Source: Acidimicrobiales bacterium
GTDB lineage: Bacteria; Actinomycetota; Acidimicrobiia; Acidimicrobiales; Acidimicrobilacustridaceae
NCBI GenBank assembly: GCA_023261915.1
Contig: JALRFT010000131.1
Location: forward strand, 1 to 5,493
Reading direction: 5' to 3'
DNA length: 5,493 nucleotides
Shown: positions 1-5,493 of the stretch, in pieces
How positions within the stretch are numbered: position 1 is the first letter of the stretch
How the letters are laid out: every line of letters begins with the position of its first letter
Made by a program: the position numbers and the translations under genes
Notes under the pieces: model-generated
What the model saw: the letters and a program-made list of their open reading frames with translations, nothing else
Databases searched by the model: none
Told to the model about the DNA's origin: nothing

Positions 1-544
1 CTTCTTCATCACCGGTCAGGTCCCGCTGTACCTTGAGGCCTCGTACTTCGTGACATGGCCGGAGCGGTTCGGCAACGGGCAGCCAGCCAACTGGGGTGTT
101 GCACCGTTCCCCGGTCCCGATGGGGTCACCAGCGCCGATGAGCTCGCCATCATCGGATCCGGTAACGCCTTCTATGTGCCGGCCAAGGCCACCGATCCCG
201 AGGCTTCGTGGATCGCCGCATCCTGCATGGCCACTGCCGCGCAGCAGATTGCCGACTTCGAGGTGGCCGTCGGGAACATTCCCGCCAACAAGGCTGCCCT
301 CGACATCTTCGAACAAGTTGAAGTCGCCCGCATTCCGGCCTACCAGACCTTCATTGATCTGGCCCGGTCATCGAACCCGGTGGTGCCGAACAGTTCCGTG
401 ATCATTGAGGCAGCCGGCGACGAGATGACCGCCCTTGCCCTCCGTTACCGCCGCGGCGAGATCGCCGAAGCAGATCTGGAGAGTGAACTCGCAGCCCTGC
501 AGGCTCGGCTCCAAGACGAGCTGTCACTCGAGCTGGGCAGCTGA
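1..544 (+). CDS. Carbohydrate ABC-transporter solute-binding protein, C-terminal part (5'-truncated by window edge)
   Basis: The frame is open from nt 2 and ends at TGA 542-544, giving 180 residues; the first GTG in frame (nt 50) is internal, because family-like sequence (GQVPLYLEASYF) lies upstream of it. In family 1 extracellular binding proteins the comparable stretch is a G-x-x-A-M-x-x-x-x-S/W segment, followed here by W-GVAPFPGPDG (about residues 31-41), a glycine-rich strand with a P-A-K-x-x-DPEASW helix start (60-70), and GNIPANKAAL (91-100), which matches the usual G-x-x-P-x-x-x-x-A/V near the end of such proteins. The last 30 residues are a charged helix (EADLESELAALQARL...). The N-terminal signal peptide or lipobox would lie outside the window. 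The family role is to bind an oligosaccharide outside the membrane and deliver it to the permease pair encoded just downstream; the MalF-like gene begins 6 bp after the stop. The ligand cannot be deduced. About 40% of a typical 420-450-residue protein is present. Confidence 0.87.
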   Translation, partial: FFITGQVPLYLEASYFVTWPERFGNGQPANWGVAPFPGPDGVTSADELAIIGSGNAFYVPAKATDPEASWIAASCMATAAQQIADFEVAVGNIPANKAALDIFEQVEVARIPAYQTFIDLARSSNPVVPNSSVIIEAAGDEMTALALRYRRGEIAEADLESELAALQARLQDELSLELGS

Positions 545-546
545 GC

Positions 547-554
547 GGAGGTGA
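547..554 (+). promoter_or_regulatory. Shine-Dalgarno-like octamer overlapping the GTG start of the first permease
   Basis: GGAGGTGA is a full-length complement of the 16S rRNA anti-Shine-Dalgarno tail, but its last four bases are the GTG start codon at 551 plus the next base. This leaves no spacer between site and start. No ATG, GTG, TTG or CTG occurs 5-10 nt downstream of the octamer in any frame. The stop of the upstream gene (542-544) is 6 bp before the GTG, so translational coupling or re-initiation is a plausible way for this start to be used. Confidence 0.45.
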
Positions 555-1594
555 CGTCCGCAACCCCCGCCGCGGGCGTCACTTCACGTCCGGTCCCACG
601 GCGTCGCCGTGCCCAAGGCACCCTCTCTGGTGCTGACGGCACGGCGGCGCCGACCGGAGCTGCCCACCCCGAACGGGAGGTTGCCCGACGACGGGCGAAC
701 CGTCGGCGTCGCCTGACGGTTCTGGCCATGTTGTCGCCGTGGCTGGTCGGGTTTGTCATCTTCACGGCCTACCCGATCATCAACTCCTTCTATTGGTCGT
801 TCACGGTCAAGCGTTATGGCGCCGCCGCCCGCTGGGTGGGCCTTGAGAACTACCAACTGCTGTTCGGAAACGACGACCTCCTCAAGGCGCTGCGGAACAC
901 GGCGTACCTCGCCCTGATCGGACTCCCCATCCGCATCGGCGTAGCCATGCTGTGCGCCGCGCTTCTCGCCCGGCCCCGTCGGGGCAACGGCATCTACCGC
1001 CTCTTGTTCTACGTCCCTGCCGTCGTGCCCGCTGTGGCCTCTGGTGCGCTGTTCTTCTTCCTTTTGCGCGAGGGCGGGCCCGTGTCGAGCCTGTTCGGTC
1101 TGTTCGGGGCTGAAGCACCGTTGTGGTTCGGCGACCCGTCGTGGGCCAAGCCAGCCCTCATCATGGTCGGCACGTGGGCAATCGGTGACCTGATGCTCAT
1201 CTTCCTCGCTGGTCTCGTCGACATCCCCCGCTCGCTGTACGAGGCGGCCGAACTCGACGGGGCAGGCCGCTGGGCCAAGTTCCGCCACGTCACTCTTCCG
1301 ATGATCTCCCCGGTCACGTTCTTCGCCCTGCTCACCGGCATGATCGGTGTGTTGCAGTCATTCGACCAGGCCTTCGTGTTCAGCCAAGGTGTGCGGTCGG
1401 GACGGCTCACCGGTGAACCTGACGGCTCACTGCTGACCTACGCCATGTTGCAGTTGCGTCAGTTCCAGGACGGCCGCATCGGTTTCGCCTCGGCCATGGC
1501 ATGGATCATGTTCCTCATCACGTTGGTCATCACCATCGTGATGATCACCACCAGACGGCGCTGGGTACACACGGCCAATGAGGGGTTCATATGA
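551..1594 (+). CDS. Sugar ABC-transporter permease, MalF-like (CUT1)
   Basis: This is one of two membrane subunits of an oligosaccharide importer; it pairs with the MalG-like protein encoded next. The 347-residue product has six hydrophobic segments at about residues 57-80, 116-140, 151-172, 201-222, 253-275 and 311-333. The cytoplasmic EAA loop that docks on the ATPase is clear at about 231-254 (EAAELDGAGRWAKFRHVTLP), with the conserved E-A-A-x-x-D-G-A and the trailing L-P. TM1 carries the usual SPWLVGF..FTAYPIINSFYWSF pattern. The first 54 residues are a Pro/Ala-rich tail with 13 arginines, including RRRR at 17-20 and RRRANRRRR at 46-54, as expected for a cytoplasmic, positive-inside end. 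GTG 551 is the first start in frame. The next methionine is M60 (nt 728), which would leave TM1 intact but has no good ribosome site, so the start is less certain than the gene. The 3' end overlaps the next gene by 4 bp. Confidence 0.95.
   Translation: MTSATPAAGVTSRPVPRRRRAQGTLSGADGTAAPTGAAHPEREVARRRANRRRRLTVLAMLSPWLVGFVIFTAYPIINSFYWSFTVKRYGAAARWVGLENYQLLFGNDDLLKALRNTAYLALIGLPIRIGVAMLCAALLARPRRGNGIYRLLFYVPAVVPAVASGALFFFLLREGGPVSSLFGLFGAEAPLWFGDPSWAKPALIMVGTWAIGDLMLIFLAGLVDIPRSLYEAAELDGAGRWAKFRHVTLPMISPVTFFALLTGMIGVLQSFDQAFVFSQGVRSGRLTGEPDGSLLTYAMLQLRQFQDGRIGFASAMAWIMFLITLVITIVMITTRRRWVHTANEGFI
1580..1585 (+). promoter_or_regulatory. Ribosome binding site of the MalG-like permease gene
   Basis: GAGGGG ends 5 nt before ATG 1591, inside the last codons of the MalF-like gene. 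It supports the ATG that overlaps the upstream stop as ATGA (1591-1594), a common arrangement for translational coupling of subunits needed in equal amounts. Confidence 0.6.
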
Positions 1595-2421
1595 CACTGC
1601 GCCGCATAGGAACCTTCGTCGGCCAGCACGCCGTCCTCGTGGCCCTGGCCATCATGTTCTCGCTTCCCTTCTTCTTCATGTTGTTGCAGTCGGTCATGCC
1701 CCTCGACCAGGCCAAGACCACCGACCTGTGGCCCCGATACTTCGAGTGGGGCAACTACAGCGAAGTGTTCCGCCGCATCCCGCTCGCCATCTACGTGCGC
1801 AACACGCTCATGGTGTGTGTGATCGCCGTCATCGGCACCGTGGTGTCGTGCGTGCCGGTGGCCTACGCCTTCAGCCACATGCGCTGGAAGGGCCGGGGCG
1901 TGGTGTTCATCCTGATCCTGTCGACCATGATGCTTCCCTTCCAGGTCCTGTTCGTGAGCCAGTACCAGATCTTTTCCAGCCTCGGCTGGCTGAACACGAT
2001 CCTCCCTCTCACCATTCCGGCGTTCTTCGCCGACGCTTTCTCCATCTTCTTGTTGCGCCAGTTCTTTTTGACCCTGCCCGAAGAGACCCTCGACGCCGCC
2101 CGAGTCGACGGGGCCGGAGAGTGGAAGGTGTTGTGGCGAGTGGTGGCTCCCATGGCCAAGCCGGGAATCATGGCGGTGGCCATCTTCCAGTTCCTGTTCA
2201 GCTGGTCGGACTTCTTCGGAGCCAACATCTACCTGTCCGACGAGAACAACCTCACTCTCGCCGTCGGCCTCGTCCGACTGAACACCGCAGCGGCCCGGCT
2301 CGGCGAGTCGAACCTCACCATGGCCGCCGCCGTGATCTTCGTCATTCCCCTCATCATCATCTTCTTCTTCGCCCAGCGAATCTTCATCGAGGGCGTGACC
2401 CTCACCGGCTCGAAAGGCTGA
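1591..2421 (+). CDS. Sugar ABC-transporter permease, MalG-like (CUT1)
   Basis: The 276-residue product is the usual length for the second membrane subunit of CUT1 importers. Six hydrophobic segments are visible at about residues 13-34, 71-95, 104-126, 136-158, 192-212 and 243-263. The EAA loop lies at about 164-190 (EETLDAARVDGAGEWKVLWR, then VVAPMAKPG), with the conserved D-A-A-x-x-D-G-A and a terminal P. The stretch PFQVLFVSQYQIFSSLGWLN (about 116-135) matches the MalG-type P-x-Q/x-x-x-x-P-x-Y-x-x-x-x-x-L-G-L-x-N pattern between TM3 and TM4, although the central proline is replaced by serine (VSQYQ). The C-terminus FIEGVTLTGSKG is the family's usual G-x-T-x-G-A/S-x-K-G ending. It forms the translocation pore with the MalF-like partner and would use an ATPase that is not encoded here. 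ATG 1591 is chosen because of its well-spaced ribosome site and the 4-bp overlap with the upstream stop. Confidence 0.96.
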   Translation: MTLRRIGTFVGQHAVLVALAIMFSLPFFFMLLQSVMPLDQAKTTDLWPRYFEWGNYSEVFRRIPLAIYVRNTLMVCVIAVIGTVVSCVPVAYAFSHMRWKGRGVVFILILSTMMLPFQVLFVSQYQIFSSLGWLNTILPLTIPAFFADAFSIFLLRQFFLTLPEETLDAARVDGAGEWKVLWRVVAPMAKPGIMAVAIFQFLFSWSDFFGANIYLSDENNLTLAVGLVRLNTAAARLGESNLTMAAAVIFVIPLIIIFFFAQRIFIEGVTLTGSKG

Positions 2422-2431
2422 GGCCAAGACG

Positions 2432-4837
2432 ATGTCTGGCCACACTGCGCTGCCTGATGACACCCTGCGTGTCGTCGAGATCCACTACTACCGCGTTCCC
2501 CGTCACCGCTGGGACCTCATGGTGCTGCGGGCCCGACAGTCGGGGGCCAACGGAGTGTCGAGTTACATCCCGTGGATCCATCACGAACCCTCCCCGGGGG
2601 CGGTGGACCTGACCGGAGAGACGCAGGCCGAACGGGACCTCGTCGGCTTCGTCGAACTGTGCGAGGCCGCCGGACTCGGGTTCATCGCCAAACCGGGTCC
2701 CTTCTGTGACTCGGAGATGCTCGGGGGCGGCGTGCCGACGTGGCTGCTCAAGGCCCACCCCGACTGGTGGGCCATCCGACACGATGGCGAACCGCACCGT
2801 CACAGTGATTCCAACGACCCGCGTCTCGCCTACGACCACCCCGATGCACAGGCGGCGGCGGCTGGGTGGCTCCAACAGGTCGCCACTGCCCTCAAGCCGT
2901 TCGCTGGCAGGAACCTGTGGGCGGTGCAGGTGGACAACGAGACCCCCGGGGACGGGATGTGGATCCACGAAGACGCCCTCGCCCCGTCCCCCATTCGTGC
3001 CGACATCTCCTCACCCCCTCGTTGGCAGGCGTTCCTCACCGAGCGTTACGGAGCCATCACCAAGCTCAACGAGGCGTGGAACACCAGCTACGGATCGTTC
3101 GACCAGATCCCAGTGCCCACAGTCTGGGAACCGCCTACGACCCTCGCCGGTCTGCGCCGCTGGGTGGATCTCGACCGCTTTGCCGATGCCCAGTTTGGCT
3201 CGGGGCTCAGTTCCTACGCCGCAGCCATCACGAGTGTCCTTGGAGACCGGGTCCCGTTGTTCCACGACTGGTTGTGCATGCCGTGGGCGCTGGCCGGGAT
3301 GCTGGTCGAGCCGGGTGTGCTCGCCGACACCTGCGGCTGGGTCGGCCAGAACGTCTACGCCGAGGATGTCGACCCCGCCGACATGATTGCCGGCACCAAC
3401 TGGTACCGGATGAACGACGTCGAATACGTCCACCATGCGTGGTGGCGGACCCGCCTGTGCCACACCCTCTCGCCCGCCGGAATGCCGAATCTGGTTCCCG
3501 AGATCTCGGCCCGTCAGGCGTTCTACCTCCACTGCTCACTCATCGGCGGTATGGACGCCCCGTGCATCTACATGCTCCACAGCTCCGAACCTGAACCCGA
3601 GGGTGTCGGGGCCTTTGAGCGCTGGGCGGAAGAGGCGCCGGTGCTGCCCGACGGGAACGTGTTCCCGTGGTGGTGGAACATGCGCACGCTGTTCCTGTGT
3701 CTGGAAGCCGGCGGTGCCGACCTCGTTGGTGCCCCCCTCGACGCCCGTGTGGCCATTGCCTACGACCACGCCGGCGAACGGGCGGCCCGCTGGGCAGGTG
3801 TCATCGGTGGCGCCGGGTTCCCCGACGACTCGACCCTCGGCGCCCTCGGAGCGTCGGCCAACGCATCGGCCGCAGGACAGGAAGTGGCCCGCCAGCTCGT
3901 CGACGCCGGGGTGGTGTTCGACGTGGTTGACATCACCCGCGGAGAACTCGACAACTACGACGTCGTCGTGGTCCCCAGCATGCCCATCATCAGTCGCGCC
4001 GGACTGCAGGCGCTCCGTGCGACCTCGGCGCCGGTCCGTTGGCTGGGCCCCGCACCCACCCTCGACGAAGACCTCAACCCCCTCGACACAACCGATGACA
4101 CGTCACCCCACACCGACCTGTCGGATCTTGTTCCCGACGCGTCCGCAGTCGATGCTCCAGGTATCGACGTGGCGACCCGCATCGGATCGAGCGGACGTCG
4201 CTACGTGACGATCGTGAACCGCACCCACCACTCATGGACCGGAGAGGTCGCCGGGCAGAGCGTCACGGCGGGTGCTGCCTCGGTGACGTGGATGGCCGTC
4301 GACCGCGATGGCTCCGTCGTCGCTGCGATGGTGCACGGTGATGACGGCCAAGCCGGCGACATCGCCTGCTCCCAGGGCCAGTGCGCCGTGGCCCTGGTCG
4401 GAACCGGTGCAACTGCGGCGTGGCACATCATCAGCCAGGAGCGGGCGTGGATCAGGGTGCCCGCCGCTGCGGGACGGCCCCTGTGGCGGGTGACCCTCTC
4501 AGGCAAGGTGCTTGAGGTCGGCACCGTGGCTGACGACGGCCGGATCCGTTTCGTCCACGGTGACGACGCCGGGGAGACCGACCGCTACGTGGCCGGGGAA
4601 CGCGCCGCCGCCGACGCCGTGGCCGCCGCTGTGAACGAGTACTTCGTCGCCACGTTGACCCGCGCCGAGGCCGACGCCACGGCGGCCGGAATCAGCGTCC
4701 ATGAGGTAACCGACCGGGTCCGCCGCATCCGCAGCCGCATCGTGGCCGGAACAGCCACCGATGCCGATCGGGAACTTCTCCCCACCCTGACGACGATCGC
4801 AGCACGAATGAACGACATCCGACTCGGGGAGTCTTGA
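2432..4837 (+). CDS. Clan GH-A glycoside hydrolase, GH35-like catalytic domain with GH42-type trimerisation domain (beta-galactosidase or exo-beta-glucosaminidase type)
   Basis: The 801-residue protein should remove a sugar from the non-reducing end of a beta-linked oligosaccharide. It has no signal peptide, so it probably acts in the cytoplasm on imported sugar. GH35-like signatures open the (beta/alpha)8 barrel: EIHYYRVPRHRW (16-27), GANGVSSYIPWIHHEPSPG (38-56), and AKPGPFCDSE...GGGVPTWLL (86-106). The likely acid/base is E170 in AVQVDNE (164-170). LNEAWNTSYGSFDQIPVPT (212-230) recalls the LNEAWGT... stretch of GH42. The best nucleophile candidate is E357 in LVPEISARQ (354-362), a 187-residue spacing that is longer than in ordinary GH35 and closer to GH42. 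Residues about 437-545 look like a Rossmann/glutaminase-like trimerisation domain (ARQLVDAGVVFDVVD, then YDVVVVPSMPIIS). A beta-rich region (575-715) and a helical tail (720-801) follow. ATG 2432 is 10 bp after the permease stop, with a weak GAGG at 2420-2423. Fold and enzyme class are firm; exact family and substrate are not. Confidence 0.9.
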   Translation: MSGHTALPDDTLRVVEIHYYRVPRHRWDLMVLRARQSGANGVSSYIPWIHHEPSPGAVDLTGETQAERDLVGFVELCEAAGLGFIAKPGPFCDSEMLGGGVPTWLLKAHPDWWAIRHDGEPHRHSDSNDPRLAYDHPDAQAAAAGWLQQVATALKPFAGRNLWAVQVDNETPGDGMWIHEDALAPSPIRADISSPPRWQAFLTERYGAITKLNEAWNTSYGSFDQIPVPTVWEPPTTLAGLRRWVDLDRFADAQFGSGLSSYAAAITSVLGDRVPLFHDWLCMPWALAGMLVEPGVLADTCGWVGQNVYAEDVDPADMIAGTNWYRMNDVEYVHHAWWRTRLCHTLSPAGMPNLVPEISARQAFYLHCSLIGGMDAPCIYMLHSSEPEPEGVGAFERWAEEAPVLPDGNVFPWWWNMRTLFLCLEAGGADLVGAPLDARVAIAYDHAGERAARWAGVIGGAGFPDDSTLGALGASANASAAGQEVARQLVDAGVVFDVVDITRGELDNYDVVVVPSMPIISRAGLQALRATSAPVRWLGPAPTLDEDLNPLDTTDDTSPHTDLSDLVPDASAVDAPGIDVATRIGSSGRRYVTIVNRTHHSWTGEVAGQSVTAGAASVTWMAVDRDGSVVAAMVHGDDGQAGDIACSQGQCAVALVGTGATAAWHIISQERAWIRVPAAAGRPLWRVTLSGKVLEVGTVADDGRIRFVHGDDAGETDRYVAGERAAADAVAAAVNEYFVATLTRAEADATAAGISVHEVTDRVRRIRSRIVAGTATDADRELLPTLTTIAARMNDIRLGES
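4826..4831 (+). promoter_or_regulatory. Probable ribosome binding site of the GH2 gene
   Basis: GGGGAG lies in the last codons of the upstream hydrolase and ends 10 nt before GTG 4842. No ATG is available in the correct frame nearby. This site favours GTG 4842 over the in-frame GTG 4857, which would be 25 nt away. Confidence 0.45.
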
Positions 4838-4841
4838 CGCT

Positions 4842-5493
4842 GTGACGAATGGTTCCGTGCACCGCCTTGACCTCAGCGAGGACTGGGAACTGGCGACTGA
4901 CCCTGCGGGGCCATGGCAGCGCGCCTCGGTGCCGGGGAACTGGTGGCTTGACGGCGTCGATGGCGTCGAGGTCGTGTGGTACCGCCGCACGGTCACGATC
5001 CCCGAGTCGTGGTCCGGCCGGGAGGTTCGCTTGCGGGTCGGTGCGGCCGACTACCGCACCACGGTGCGGTGGGACGGCGCCGAGGTCGGCACCCACACCG
5101 GAGGATTCGCACCCTTCACGATGCCGCTGCCGGCATCACCGGGGACCCATGAGCTCGTGATCGAAGTGGCGTGCCCGACCGACGTCTTCGGCGAGGTATG
5201 GCCCCACACCAAGACCACCATTCGTGGAGTCATGGGCCACCACGACGCCCGACCGGGCAACTGGACCGAACGAGGCCAGGAGCGCTCGACCGGTGGCATC
5301 TGGGGCCCGGTGGCACTCACCGTTCACGACGCCTGCTCGATCGAGGCCGTGCGGTTCACGACGACGGTGCGCGGGGCTGACGCCGACGCCGACACGGTGG
5401 TGGTCATTGACCTCGCCGGCGACGAAGCAGTGTGGGCGACGGTGCGGACGACGCTCACGGGCACCGCCGACACCCCCGACTTCGACCTGTGGA
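4842..5493 (+). CDS. Glycoside hydrolase family 2 protein, N-terminal part (3'-truncated by window edge)
   Basis: The frame is open from GTG 4842 to the right edge: 217 full codons plus one base. What is visible is the GH2 N-terminal sugar-binding jelly-roll domain: W25-x5-PGNWW (31-35), VVWYRRTVTIP (44-54), a strand pair running R63 to F92 that includes VGAADYRTTVRWDG and EVGTHTGGFAPF, then RGVMGHHDARPG (128-139) and STGGIWGPVALT (149-160), the strongly conserved T-G-I-W motif that ends this domain. From about 165 the immunoglobulin-like middle domain begins. The catalytic barrel, with its acid/base and nucleophile glutamates, lies outside the window, so activity cannot be confirmed. GH2 includes beta-galactosidases, beta-mannosidases, beta-glucuronidases and exo-beta-glucosaminidases, and nothing here decides among them. 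There is no signal peptide, so it probably acts in the cytoplasm with the hydrolase encoded 4 bp upstream. Residues 180-184 are a short Ala-Asp repeat of no obvious meaning. Confidence 0.9.
   Translation, partial: MTNGSVHRLDLSEDWELATDPAGPWQRASVPGNWWLDGVDGVEVVWYRRTVTIPESWSGREVRLRVGAADYRTTVRWDGAEVGTHTGGFAPFTMPLPASPGTHELVIEVACPTDVFGEVWPHTKTTIRGVMGHHDARPGNWTERGQERSTGGIWGPVALTVHDACSIEAVRFTTTVRGADADADTVVVIDLAGDEAVWATVRTTLTGTADTPDFDLW

Noticed and set aside
584..1288. Open frame of 234 codons on the - strand opposite the MalF-like permease
   Set aside because: Low-complexity, charged translation without domains; the + strand carries a clear permease with an EAA loop.
2411..2431. Possible terminator or promoter in the gap between the MalG-like gene and the hydrolase
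   Set aside because: The 10-bp gap is too short, and I see no stem followed by a T-run. The spacing fits continued transcription of one operon.
1459..2463. Long open frame of 334 codons on the - strand, antisense to the MalG-like permease
   Set aside because: Its translation is rich in His, Glu, Asp and Gly with no recognisable motif and mirrors the codon pattern of a high-GC gene on the other strand. The + strand frame has all the MalG family features.
1578..2612. Open frame of 344 codons on the + strand overlapping the MalG-like permease and the start of the hydrolase
   Set aside because: The translation is dominated by Arg, Pro and His, typical of a shifted reading of GC-rich coding DNA, and spans two well-supported genes in other frames.
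4849..5160. ATG-started open frame of 103 codons near the start of the GH2 gene
   Set aside because: It is out of frame with the GH2 motifs, and its product is Arg/Ser/Thr/Pro-rich without similarity to anything I recognise. The frame from GTG 4842 carries PGNWW, GHHDARPG and STGGIW.
5379..5393. Short tandem GACGCC repeat
   Set aside because: Only two and a half copies, encoding an Asp-Ala run within the GH2 protein; it is expected by chance in GC-rich coding sequence.

Overview
The window is a GC-rich (by eye roughly two-thirds G+C), gene-dense stretch of bacterial chromosome in which every gene lies on the + strand. GTG starts, strong G/C preference at third codon positions and the Ala/Arg/Asp-rich proteins suggest a high-GC bacterium, most likely an actinomycete-type lineage (Actinomycetota). 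No marker gene fixes the taxonomy, so this is an inference.

Layout: (1) nt 1-544, the C-terminal 180 residues of a carbohydrate ABC-transporter solute-binding protein, whose start lies outside the window; (2) nt 551-1594, a MalF-like permease; (3) nt 1591-2421, a MalG-like permease; (4) nt 2432-4837, a complete 801-residue clan GH-A glycoside hydrolase with GH35-like N-terminal motifs and a GH42-like trimerisation (Rossmann-like) domain; (5) nt 4842 to the right edge, the first 217 residues of a GH2-type glycoside hydrolase. Junctions are 6 bp, a 4-bp ATGA overlap, 10 bp and 4 bp. This is the geometry of a single transcription unit, and I see no room for an internal terminator or promoter in the gaps.

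Together the genes describe a CUT1-type sugar uptake and breakdown operon. The binding protein captures an oligosaccharide outside the membrane, the two permeases move it in, and two hydrolases that lack signal peptides cut it in the cytoplasm. The ATPase (MsmK/UgpC/MalK type) is not in the window, as is common for CUT1 systems that share one ATPase encoded elsewhere. No regulator is visible either.

The substrate cannot be read off the sequence. The first hydrolase resembles the archaeal exo-beta-D-glucosaminidase (GlmA) branch of GH35 at least as much as ordinary beta-galactosidases, so beta-galactosides, beta-mannosides and amino-sugar oligosaccharides are all possible. I found no RNA genes, mobile elements, CRISPR arrays or phage features, and no evidence of an undescribed system. 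The most interesting points are the specificity and family placement of the 801-residue hydrolase and the odd translation start of the first permease.
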